From Flavobacterium tiangeerense (GTDB taxonomy: Bacteria > Bacteroidota > Bacteroidia > Flavobacteriales > Flavobacteriaceae): a DNA stretch of 64,000 bases. The notes below the pieces were generated by a model. The model ran no database searches, was not told the DNA's origin, and saw nothing but the letters and a program-made list of their open reading frames with translations. The stretch spans positions 299,380 to 363,379 of the forward strand of contig NZ_VLKO01000003.1 in NCBI RefSeq assembly GCF_007830355.1. The letters are read 5' to 3'. Made by a program: the position numbers and the translations under genes. Shown piece by piece: positions 26,734 through 35,700 of this stretch (positions are counted from its first letter, which is position 1; every line of letters starts with the position of its first letter).

Positions 26734-26750
26734 TGTAAAATATAGGGAAA

Positions 26751-27110
26751 TTATCTTTTATTGAACTTCGCTTTGTAATGCGTAGTGTCTTTTTCTGAAA
26801 AAATCACTCTGCGGTTGTCTTCATTTTCGAATTCTAAACTGTCATTAACCACAAATTTTACTTCTGTAAATTTATACCCGGTAACAAATGTGGTTGTTAT
26901 TTGATAGGAATTATTGTTAGCATTTAATTTCATTTCGGTAGCTTCACCCCAAGAGAATGGTTTGTCTTTTCCCCGAATGGCTACCTTTTTTACATTTTTC
27001 ATTTCGGATGCATCCAAAGTAAAAATAACGGTTTTTTGTTCTGTTTTTTGAACGCAATTTGTTAAAAATAAAGAAAGTACAAGTGCTAGTAATATCGTTT
27101 TAGTTTTCAT
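26751..27110 (-). CDS. Small lipoprotein with an early-set/CBM48-like domain
   Basis: 119 residues. The N-terminus is a lipoprotein signal with Cys 19 in LFLTNCVQK. The mature part (ARGKDKPFSWGEATEM, TGYKFTEVKFVVNDS) has the beta-sandwich pattern of isoamylase N-terminal or AMPK-glycogen-binding domains, as found in other Bacteroidota lipoproteins. Role unknown. It is the last gene of the minus-strand group with DoxX and the GIN-domain gene; only 2 nt separate it from doxX. Confidence 0.6.
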   Translation of the reverse strand: MKTKTILLALVLSLFLTNCVQKTEQKTVIFTLDASEMKNVKKVAIRGKDKPFSWGEATEMKLNANNNSYQITTTFVTGYKFTEVKFVVNDSLEFENEDNRRVIFSEKDTTHYKAKFNKR

Positions 27111-27112
27111 AA

Positions 27113-27595
27113 TTAACCTTTGTTTTTAGTTAGTAAATAATCAATTCCAAATCGTCCTGAACCTAGTATTAAAAAGAACATCGCTACCCAAAGAAATCCC
27201 ATGGCGGCAAGGCAATTCCACAATCCATTTTGGATTTGTTGCATAAATATGGCAACCAGCATGGTACAAATTACTAAGAAAGAAGCAATACGAGTTTGAA
27301 TTCCAAATAACAGTAGCAATCCGCCAACAGCTTCTGCAAAAGCGCCCATCCAAGCAAAAAAAGCTGGAGCAATGGCAAAAATCCCACCATAATTTGCCAC
27401 ATCACCTGGAAACCAAAAAGCGACTTCAAACAATCCTAAATTAGCATCAACGGGTGACCAGGGCATTCCAAATTTATCGGCTCCAAAGTTAAAAGCCAGC
27501 AAGTACCCGCAAACAATTCGCGGAATAGCAATAAATAGATCTTGTGACCAATGTGGTAACAAAATAGGTTTGGTGATTTTGGTAAGTAGTTTCAT
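27113..27595 (-). CDS. DoxX-family membrane protein
   Basis: 160 residues from ATG 27595 (MKLLTKITKPIL); a possible start at 27646 would add 17 polar residues and overlaps a run of CATTG repeats, so I prefer the shorter form. Four hydrophobic helices with the DoxX pattern (RIVCGYLLAFNFG, AEAVGGLLLLFGIQTR, LVICTMLVAIF). DoxX proteins occur in membrane redox and stress complexes, but the role here is not known. It lies between the GIN-domain gene and a lipoprotein gene in one direction. Confidence 0.8.
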   Translation of the reverse strand: MKLLTKITKPILLPHWSQDLFIAIPRIVCGYLLAFNFGADKFGMPWSPVDANLGLFEVAFWFPGDVANYGGIFAIAPAFFAWMGAFAEAVGGLLLLFGIQTRIASFLVICTMLVAIFMQQIQNGLWNCLAAMGFLWVAMFFLILGSGRFGIDYLLTKNKG

Positions 27596-27670
27596 AATGT
27601 TGTATTTTTTGATTTTCTTATTGATATTGAATTTTGCCATTGCCATTGAACTTTGCCATTGCGATTTTCA

Positions 27671-28336
27671 TTAATTAACAATCAGATCTCCATTGCCAGA
27701 TTTTTTCGAATTAGAATCGAATTGGGCTTTCCCTTTGTTAATGATATCTCCGTTTCCAGTTAATTTTGCAGTAAGTTTTTCACTGACATTGACAGTTAGA
27801 TTTCCGTTTCCAGTGCTTTTTAAATCGGCTGTTTTAGCAACTAGATTCTGAGCGTTGACATCGCCATTTCCAACTTTAACAATATCTAAATCGTCAATCG
27901 TTCCGCTAATTTTACTTTCGCCATTTCCTGTGTTTTCTAATCTAAAATAACGACCCACAACATTTTACACGGTTAAATTACTGTTGCCAACGTTTTTGAT
28001 GACACTCGCCTCTGGCATCGTGATTTTTATTTTTAGATTGGTGTCTTCAACATACATTTTGTTGTTTTGGTTTCCTTTAAATTGAATTTTTAGTTCTTTA
28101 TCTGAACCGTTTTCTGAAAAACTCAGGAGACGTTCCAAATTGTCATCGATAGTTATAGCAATGCTCCAAGGTTTGCCAATCTCAACCTCAATAATTCCGT
28201 CTAAATCTTCCAAAGAAAGCTTATCGAAATTTTTGTAGTCGTAATTTTTAGTGATCGTTTTTCCTGATCCTTGTAGTTGTGCGTGTGCAAAAGTTGAAGC
28301 GAAGACCAACGTTATTGCCAAGATTAATTTTGTCAT
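27671..28336 (-). pseudogene. GIN-domain (DUF2807) protein interrupted by an in-frame TAA
   Basis: Two segments in one frame: 28336 to 27965 and 27958 to 27671, separated by a single TAA at 27967 to 27965 (NLTV, stop, NVVGRYF). Joined, they make a normal exported protein of about 221 residues with a signal peptide (cut near AHA) and then a putative auto-transporter adhesin head GIN domain with repeated GNG motifs (TGNGES, VGNGDV, TGNGNL, TGNGDI, SGNGDL). The second half could start from GTG at 27958. Nonsense mutation, sequencing error or programmed readthrough are all possible. It sits next to the AraC-type regulator and DoxX. Confidence 0.75.
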
Positions 28337-28415
28337 AATTAGTTTTTTAGTGATTAATAACAGGGCAAAGTTGCGCCATAAATCAGCACCAATCGCTTCA
28401 AATTATGATTTGAGA

Positions 28416-29660
28416 CTAACTAAGTAATGTTTTAAAGTGTTGTAAATATAGGATTTGCAGGTTTTTTGTAAATTCTTTTGGTGTTTTGGAGGTATTTTTC
28501 TTGAAAGCTCTATTAAAAGTAGCTTTCGAATTAAAGCCGCAATCAAAAGCAATTCCTAGCAAGGTAGATTTTTTGTGTTCGCCATTTGATAAACTGATTT
28601 TAACCGCTTCAATTCTAAAATTATTGATGTAATCATTAAAGTTCATTTGAAACCCTTGATTGATCGTTTTGGAAATAACAGAGGCGTTGGTTTCTAATTT
28701 TTTTGCCAAATCCGTAAGCGTTAATTCGGGATTTTGATAGAGTTTTTCAGCCTGAATTAAGGTTTCTATTTTAGATTTCCAATGTGCCGTTTCGGGCGAA
28801 ACAGCTTCTTCAACAGTATCATATTGAATGTCAATACTGATCTCCAGTTCATTTGCACTGCTATTTTCTAACAAAAGAATGGGGTTTTTGTCAAAAAATG
28901 ACATCTTAAACGGTATCGTAGCATTTGTAGGATTAGAATATCCCGTAATGGCAATGTAATACATCACAATTGAGAAAGAAAGATAAAACCACCAACTACC
29001 TTGATACGATTTCATTTCTGGAAAAAAGTATTCAACACCATCAAAAACAAGTGGTAAAAGCAACATCACTAAAAAAGCAATCAAATACGTTTGAATCCAT
29101 TTAAACAAAACCGAATCGGCATAACTCACCACCTGAAACATCAGTCTTTTGTATACATTGTAATATCGGATACTCAAAATAAAATACACAATCATCGAGA
29201 GTAAACCTAATTTTTGATACCATTCCTCAAAGTCTTTGTCCATTCCGTTTTCGTAGAAATAATAATCCCCAAAAATGAATTTGTCGTAAATCCAAATAGC
29301 AATAATGTAAATAAGATAAAGCAATCCTGGCAGAATATGTAATGCCTCTTTTTTCGAAAATTTAAATGAAGGATTCAGTAAACTTTGAGTATAAAAAAAG
29401 ATGATCGGACCTATCCATAAAAGGTGTTGAAAAGGAGTGTAAAATAAAATATCTCGATAGGGTTGATTGTCATACCAGCCTGCAAAACCAAGCATCCACG
29501 GTGCAATATAGAGGCTACAAAGAAAAATGAAAAAACTCAACCAATAATTCGATTTATTTTCGGTTTTGATAGCTTTTGCAAGTAACAAAACGCTGTAAAC
29601 AATTCCTTGAGTAAACGAAATAAGTAAAACGGAACTGTAAAATCCAAAGGTAAAAAGCAT
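28416..29660 (-). CDS. Membrane-bound AraC-family transcription regulator
   Basis: 414 residues. The N-terminal about 240 residues hold seven or so hydrophobic helices (LLISFTQGIVYSVLLL, LSFFIFLCSLYIAPWML, ILPGLLYLIYIIAIW and others), and the C-terminal about 110 residues are a double AraC helix-turn-helix (LTLTDLAKKLETNASVISK, IAFDCGFNSKATFNRAFKK, then TPKEF). The pattern is common in Bacteroidota, where the membrane part likely senses a signal. It lies 79 nt upstream of the GIN-domain gene in the same direction and may control the small envelope cluster after it. Confidence 0.9.
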   Translation of the reverse strand: MLFTFGFYSSVLLISFTQGIVYSVLLLAKAIKTENKSNYWLSFFIFLCSLYIAPWMLGFAGWYDNQPYRDILFYTPFQHLLWIGPIIFFYTQSLLNPSFKFSKKEALHILPGLLYLIYIIAIWIYDKFIFGDYYFYENGMDKDFEEWYQKLGLLSMIVYFILSIRYYNVYKRLMFQVVSYADSVLFKWIQTYLIAFLVMLLLPLVFDGVEYFFPEMKSYQGSWWFYLSFSIVMYYIAITGYSNPTNATIPFKMSFFDKNPILLLENSSANELEISIDIQYDTVEEAVSPETAHWKSKIETLIQAEKLYQNPELTLTDLAKKLETNASVISKTINQGFQMNFNDYINNFRIEAVKISLSNGEHKKSTLLGIAFDCGFNSKATFNRAFKKNTSKTPKEFTKNLQILYLQHFKTLLS

Positions 29661-29774
29661 CTTGTAGTTTTCGTAAAAATAATTATTTTTTGTAAACTAA
29701 TGTCAAAATTTTGCAACTACGACTTCTTGTGTCTTAATCTATTGATAGTTCCAAAATTATCGGTCTAATTTTTT

Positions 29775-29782
29775 TATCTTTG
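29775..29782 (+). promoter_or_regulatory. -7 box of the dusB promoter
   Basis: TATCTTTG, an exact TAnnTTTG. It overlaps an in-frame TTG at 29780; with transcription starting near 29789 the TTG at 29801 is the better start. Confidence 0.5.
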
Positions 29783-29800
29783 CAAAAAAATAAAAACACC

Positions 29801-30796
29801 TTGATTAAAATAGGCGACCATATTGTATTACCGGATTTTCCCTTACTTCTTGCTCCAATGGAAGATGTAAGCGATCCTCCGTTTCGTAGATTGTGCAAAA
29901 TGCATGGTGCTGATATGATGTATTCTGAATTTATTTCTTCTGAAGGATTAATACGTGACGCCATCAAAAGCCGAATGAAATTGGATATTTTTGATTACGA
30001 GCGACCTGTGGGAATCCAGATTTTTGGTGGAGATGAAGAAGCAATGGCACTTTCGTCAAAAATTGTTTCTACCGTAAATCCAGATCTTATTGATATCAAC
30101 TTTGGCTGTCCTGTCAAAAAAGTAGTGTGCAAAGGTGCAGGCGCAGGTGTTTTAAAAGATGTTGACTTAATGATTCGGTTGACCAAAGCAGTGATTGATA
30201 GCACGCATTTGCCCGTAACCGTAAAAACGCGTTTGGGTTGGGATGATAACTCTATTAATATTGATGAGGTTGCTGAACGTTTGCAAGACATTGGCGTTGC
30301 AGCATTGAGTATACACGCTAGAACGCGTGCCCAAATGTACAAAGGCCACTCCGATTGGTCACACATTGCCCGCGTGAAAAACAATCCTAGAATTACGATG
30401 CCTATTTTTGGAAATGGCGACATTGATTCTCCAGAAAAAGCATTACAATATAAAAATGAATACGGCATTGACGGAATCATGATTGGTCGTGCTGCCATTG
30501 GTTATCCTTGGATTTTTGACGAAATCAAACATTACTTCAAAACAGGAGAGCATTTAGCTAAACCGACCGTTATTGATAGAGTAGAAGCCGTGCGCAATCA
30601 CCTTACTTGGGCCATGGACTGGAAAGGAGAACGATTAGGAATTGTTGAAACGCGACCGCATTACACGAATTATTTCAAAGGAATCCATTCTTTTAAAACC
30701 CACAAACAAAAATTAGTAACCCTCGATCGTCCAGAAGAGTTATTTGCCGCTTTAGATGAAATTCAGGATGCTTATGCCGGTTATGAGGTGGTTTAG
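29801..30796 (+). CDS. dusB: tRNA-dihydrouridine synthase
   Basis: Reduces specific uridines in the D loop of tRNAs to dihydrouridine, using FMN. About 331 residues from TTG 29801 (MIKIGDHIVLPDFPLLLAPMEDVSDPPF), which matches the usual start of this family; the TTG at 29780 lies inside the promoter. FMN-barrel motifs: LLAPMEDVSDPPFR, the DINFGCPVKKV block with the catalytic Cys, the VKTRLGWD strand, then SIHARTRAQMY, GNGDI and IGRAAIGYPWIF. DusB is assigned by overall pattern, as Bacteroidota have few paralogues. Monocistronic. Confidence 0.92.
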   Translation: MIKIGDHIVLPDFPLLLAPMEDVSDPPFRRLCKMHGADMMYSEFISSEGLIRDAIKSRMKLDIFDYERPVGIQIFGGDEEAMALSSKIVSTVNPDLIDINFGCPVKKVVCKGAGAGVLKDVDLMIRLTKAVIDSTHLPVTVKTRLGWDDNSINIDEVAERLQDIGVAALSIHARTRAQMYKGHSDWSHIARVKNNPRITMPIFGNGDIDSPEKALQYKNEYGIDGIMIGRAAIGYPWIFDEIKHYFKTGEHLAKPTVIDRVEAVRNHLTWAMDWKGERLGIVETRPHYTNYFKGIHSFKTHKQKLVTLDRPEELFAALDEIQDAYAGYEVV

Positions 30797-30908
30797 TGAC
30801 ACTATAAACTTAATCTGAGCTATAGGAACAAGCGAAGCAATTCCATTAATCTGCACAAATTAATTCGTGTAAATTGGTGGAATTCGTGTTTTATTTTAAA
30901 TGGGAAAA

Positions 30909-32108
30909 CTACTCCAACAACCTTTTACTAACCCTACTACTCGCTATCAGTGAAGCAATAAAACCTAGCGATACAATGGTTCCCATCACTATGAGAACAT
31001 TTTCAAGAGAGAAAACAACGGGATAGGCTAGTGTAGGAGTAATCATAATCAACTGGAAATATTCTTGCAATAAAACAATAATAATCCCAATAGTTAATCC
31101 TATAATTCCACCAAAAACACTCAATAAAGTACCTTGAAGTAAGAATATTTTGCGTAAATCTTTTATTTCTGTACCCAGGTTATAAAGTGTTTTTAAATTC
31201 CCTTTTTTGTCTAAAATCATCATGATCAAAGCGCCAATTAAGTTAAAAAGTGCCACCACAATCACTAATGTAAATATTAAATACACAGCAATATTCTCAG
31301 TGTTTAGCATTTTATAAAGCGCCTCGTTGAGTTGGGCTCGGTTTTTTACCGTTATTTTATGGCTAAAAATGGAGTTTAATTCGGATGTAATTGCCTTTTC
31401 ATCGGCTGTTTTAGATACTTTAAATTCTATTCCCGAAACTTGATTGGGTTTGTATTCCAGTAATTCTTGGGCTAAACCCAAGTCAGCAAAAACATACTTT
31501 GAGTCTAAGTCATCGTTAATATTATAGATGCCTACTGGTATTACATCGGTTTTATTAAAAGCTTGTTCAGGATTTTCAATGGCGCCTTTTCCTGGTTTTG
31601 GAACTAAAACTTCCAGTTGATTATTGAAATCCAACAATCCCATGGAGAATTTTTGAGCAATTCCGTAGCCTACAACTACTTGGTACGTATCTGGACTAAG
31701 CCATTGCCCATTAAAAAGCTTTTTATCAAGGGCATTTACTTTATTAAAATTGTGGTCCACTCCTTTAAGAGTAGCAACTTCTTGTTTTCCATCAAAAGTA
31801 AACAAAACCCGCTCTTCAATAATTTTGGAATAAGAAACAATGCCGTCAATTTTTTTAATCTGCTTTTCCTGACTTGGTAAAACGAAGAAAGATTTACCCA
31901 GAGTGCTGCCTATTTTTAAATCAGGATCTATATCATTTGCAAACGAAAGACTAAATACTTTAAGTCCGCTAAACACTGATAAAACCACAAATAAAGCCAT
32001 GGCACCAACAATAATTCCCAAACTGGCAATCCGATTGATGATGTTAATAGCGTTGTTTTTGCTATTACTTTTAAGGTAACGTTTGGCTATATAAAGCGGA
32101 AAATTCAA
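30909..32108 (-). CDS. FtsX-like permease of the LolC/LolE type
   Basis: 399 residues. A hydrophobic helix near the N-terminus (GIIVGAMALFVVLSVFSGLK), a periplasmic segment of about 220 residues, and three helices at the C-terminus (IYLIFTLVIVVALFNLIGALIMMIL, LFGGIIGLTIGIIIVLLQ, LIVMGTIVSLGFIASLIA pattern). This is the layout of LolC/E-type permeases for lipoprotein release or similar exporters. The gene lies 3 nt after rbfA in the same direction. No ATPase is next to it. Confidence 0.88.
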   Translation of the reverse strand: MNFPLYIAKRYLKSNSKNNAINIINRIASLGIIVGAMALFVVLSVFSGLKVFSLSFANDIDPDLKIGSTLGKSFFVLPSQEKQIKKIDGIVSYSKIIEERVLFTFDGKQEVATLKGVDHNFNKVNALDKKLFNGQWLSPDTYQVVVGYGIAQKFSMGLLDFNNQLEVLVPKPGKGAIENPEQAFNKTDVIPVGIYNINDDLDSKYVFADLGLAQELLEYKPNQVSGIEFKVSKTADEKAITSELNSIFSHKITVKNRAQLNEALYKMLNTENIAVYLIFTLVIVVALFNLIGALIMMILDKKGNLKTLYNLGTEIKDLRKIFLLQGTLLSVFGGIIGLTIGIIIVLLQEYFQLIMITPTLAYPVVFSLENVLIVMGTIVSLGFIASLIASSRVSKRLLE

Positions 32109-32111
32109 TGG

Positions 32112-32504
32112 TTATTGAAATCTACGTTTGTCTAATAAATCTCTATTTTCAATAGGATTGTCTCGGTTAGCAAGAGCATTGTCTATTTTTTCAATATAGT
32201 CTAAGGAGTCATCAATAAAGAAAACCAAATTTGGAACTTTTCTCAATTGTAATCGTACACGTTGAGACAAGTCATGCTTTATATTCTTCGAATTTGATTT
32301 TACAGCCTCGAGAATTTCATTTGCTTTTTCTTGAGGAAATACACTTAAATGCACCGTAGCTACTGATAAATCTGTAGTCACCGTAACCTTGGATACCGAA
32401 ATGACTAAGTTTGCCAATCCGTTTTTTCTCACTTCACCTTGTAGAATGTCAACCAAATCTTTTTGGATCACCCCACCTATTTTTTTCTGTCTATTTGTTT
32501 CCAT
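32112..32504 (-). CDS. rbfA: 30S ribosome-binding factor
   Basis: RbfA, 130 residues, binds the 30S subunit during maturation of 16S rRNA. Features: METNRQKKIGGVIQKDLVDIL, VTVTTDLSVATVHLSVFP, and the KH-like core ending VRLQLRKVPNLVFFIDDSLDYIEKID. Length and pattern are normal. A TATTTTTG -7 box lies 4 nt before the ATG, so the message is almost leaderless. Followed after 3 nt by the LolC/E-like permease. Confidence 0.93.
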   Translation of the reverse strand: METNRQKKIGGVIQKDLVDILQGEVRKNGLANLVISVSKVTVTTDLSVATVHLSVFPQEKANEILEAVKSNSKNIKHDLSQRVRLQLRKVPNLVFFIDDSLDYIEKIDNALANRDNPIENRDLLDKRRFQ

Positions 32505-32508
32505 GCTG

Positions 32509-32516
32509 CAAAAATA
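32509..32516 (-). promoter_or_regulatory. -7 box of the rbfA promoter
   Basis: Minus strand TATTTTTG (32516 to 32509) matches TAnnTTTG and ends 4 nt before the ATG. No TTG is seen at -33. Confidence 0.5.
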
Positions 32517-32588
32517 CTACTTTTAAGTTTTATCCCGAAGTTTCGGCACAAATTTTAAAAAGTAACCTATTAATACACGTATTTTTAG

Positions 32589-32682
32589 GAGCTATTTCCT
32601 GCTGTTCACTATATCTTTTTATAAGGTGATGAAAAATCACCTCATAAAAAGGATGCCGTTTCCATCAGGGCTAGGAGATCCC
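32589..32682. repeat. Intergenic repeat, family A, copy 2
   Basis: CTGCTGTTCACTATAT on the left, a 15-bp imperfect hairpin (32616-32630 with 32636-32650) and GGATGCCGTTTCCATC then AGGGCT on the right. Same frame as copies 1 and 3, with a different stem. It lies between rbfA and the addA-like gene, only 90 bp from a family B palindrome. Confidence 0.7.
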
Positions 32683-32743
32683 GTGCAGTAGTGCGCTATT
32701 TCTATAAAATGATAAGTAAAATTCAATATTTAAAAATATCAAT

Positions 32744-35700
32744 TTGGAACCTAAAATAAATCCAGTTTCGGCTCCCTCCCCTTTGGTGAGTCCCGACGCA
32801 TCGGGAGGGGAGGGAAAACCATCTTTCTCTATATATGATGCTTCGGCAGGCTCTGGAAAAACCTATGCGCTAGTCAAAGAATACCTTAAGATTATTCTTG
32901 TTGCAACAAAAAACGATGCCTATCGCAACATTCTAGCCATTACGTTTACCAATAAAGCGGTACACGAAATGAAATCCCGAATCGTAGGCAGTTTATCTGA
33001 GTTTGCAAAAGAAGAGCCCAACCAAAAGGCGCAAGACTTAATGCTGGATTTAGCTTCAGATACCAAACTGTCTATTATCCAAATCAAAACTAAATCACAG
33101 CAAATCATTAAGCACATTATTCACAATTATGCTGCCTTTGATATTTCTACCATTGATAAATTTACCCACAAAGTGATTCGGGCTTTTGCTCATGACCTGA
33201 ATCTGCCCATGACTTTTGAAGTCACTTTGGACACCGAAAATTTATTAACAGAAGCTGTTGATGCCATTATTGCTCAAGCCGGAGAAGATGAAACATTAAC
33301 AAAACTGTTAATCGATTTCACAATGGAAAAAACAGATGATGATAAGTCATGGGATATATCTCGGGAAATTCTTCAAACTGGGAAACTGGTCTTGAATGAA
33401 AACAACCGAAATGAAATCACCCATTTTCAAGATAAATCCATCACTGAATTTGTCGAAATCAAAAAAAAATTAGCCGAAACCTGTAAGATTCTTCAAAAAG
33501 AGAGCATCCTTTTAGCTGAAGAAGGGTTGTCAATTATTGATAAAAACGGAATCAATCTTAAATCCTTTTCGGCAGGACATTTCCCCAATCATTTAGTTGC
33601 CATTAAAGACGGAAAATACAATCCTAAAAATAAAACCTATCATGAATTTGATGATATAAAAATTAATAAAACAGCACAAGACAGAGCCGTAATAGAAAGT
33701 ATCATTCCTAATTTACTTCAGCTTTTAGACAGTATTTATAAACTGCATGATAAAATAAATTTTTACAAAGCATTCTTAAAAAACATTACACCTTTATCAT
33801 TATTGAATACAGTAAGTAATGAATTGGCCAAAATACAACAGGAGCAAAATGTCCTTTCAATTGCTGAGTTTAATGCCATCATTCACAGAGAAATTCAAAA
33901 TCAGCCAGCGCCCTTTATATACGAGAGATTAGGAGAGCGTTACCGACATTTTTTCATAGATGAATTCCAGGATACTTCCGAAATGCAATGGCAAAACCTG
34001 ATTCCGTTAATTGACAATGCACTTTCAGGTCAGGACGATTACGGAGTAAAAGGGACTTTGATGATAGTAGGAGATCCCAAACAATCTATTTACAGATGGC
34101 GTGGTGGTAAAGCAGAACAGTTTATTGAATTAAGTAAGGATCAAAACCCATTTAGTAATCCGGATAAAAGACTGGAACATTTAGACAAAAATTATCGTTC
34201 CTATTCACAGATAATTGAGTTTAACAATGATTTTTTTAAGTTAATTTCAAATGAATTTGAGCACCCAGATTACAAAGATTTGTATGAAAACCACAGCTAT
34301 CAAAAAACGAATGATAAAAAAGGAGGGTATGTAAACATTTCATTTATTCCAAAACCAGAAAAAGGAGAAGAGGAATATGATACAAATCTAGAAGAGGAAA
34401 GCAAGAGCAAAATAGATTTATACGTTGAAGCCACTTTGAGCACAATTCAAAAAACGCTTCAACAAGGTTTTCAATACAAAGATATTGTGGTACTCACCAG
34501 AAAACGAAGTCAAGGAATTGCTATTGCAAATTATTTAACAGAGCAAGGAGTTCCACTTTTGTCTTCAGAGACTTTGATGATTCAAAATGCCACCGAAGTA
34601 CGATTGATTATTCATTTATTAAAATATTTAAAAAACAGCTCTGATTTAGAGTCTAAGGCGAATTTTCTTCAATACATAGCTCAAAACAGTCAAGACAAGC
34701 TTCCTGTTCATGATTTTATTGCACAAGGAATGGCTTTGCATAAAGAAACTGATTTTGAAAATTGGTTACTCGGCTTTGATGTTTCGCTTTCGTTTCAAAA
34801 CATTCGAAAAAAATCATTGTATGAAGCGGTAGAAACTATAATAAGTAAATTCCTCTCTCCATCCCTCTCCAAAGGAAAGGGTGACGAAGCGGCTAATGGT
34901 TTGGATAAAAATGTTATAGCAGAATCAAATAAGTTAGGATACATGACCGGCGGAAATTATGCTCATCTTTTAAATGAAAAAGCAAAAGAAAAGAGAAAAG
35001 AGCCAACGCCTGCTGAGAAAGCTCTTTGGATGGAGCTTAAATCTAAGTCACTAGATGATCATAAATTTAGGCAGCAACACTTAATAGATGATTTTATTGT
35101 TGATTTTGTCTGCTTGTCAAAAAAACTAGTTATTGAAGTAGATGGAGAGTATCATTTTACCGATGAACAAGCTGAGCTAGATAGTAATAGAACCAATACT
35201 CTCAATAAGTTAGGATATAAAGTTATCCGATTTACTAATGAGCAAGTGTTAAAAAATATATCAGAGGTTTTAAAAGAAATCAAAAAGGAGGTAATGGTTC
35301 AGGAGAATTCTCTAGATATTATTGCTCCAGTTTCATCTCCCTCCCTTTCGGGGAGGGCTGGGGAGGGGAATGCCTATGTTCAGTATTTCTTAGACATTGT
35401 TTTGGAGCGCGATATTCGCAACCAAGCAGGAATTTCTGATTTCTTGAATTTTTGGGATAAAAATGCAGAGAAATTCAGTATTCCTTCACCAGAGGGAACG
35501 AATGCCGTTCGAATTATGACCATTCATAAATCAAAAGGCTTGGAGTTTCCAGTTGTTATTTTTCCATTTGCCGAGGAAGATTACAATAGAAAACCAAAAG
35601 ACAAACTCTGGTTGAATGCTGAGGAGGAGGATTTTGGTTTACCAAAAGTTTTAATTGATAATAGTAGTGCAGTTGAGGGATTTGGTGAAGCGGCAGCAGC

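Larger units (their letters stand above)
34853..35370 (+). mobile_element. Palindrome-bounded DUF559 endonuclease element inside the addA-like gene
   Basis: The segment starts with a family B palindrome (34853-34889) and ends with another (35337-35370). Between lies a DUF559 domain of the VSR-like PD-(D/E)XK group (DFIVDF, then IEVDG near residue 800), which also occurs as a free ORF of about 120 residues next to such repeats in Bacteroidota, as far as I recall. The reading frame of the host gene is kept through the segment. An internal ATG at 34943 (MTGGNYAHLL) could serve as an own start. No splicing motifs are seen, so it is not an intein. Confidence 0.65.

Noticed and set aside
34853..35370. 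Intein in the addA-like gene
   Set aside because: No N-terminal Cys/Ser block, no C-terminal HN and no Hint-fold motifs. The domain is DUF559, and the palindromes stay in the protein.
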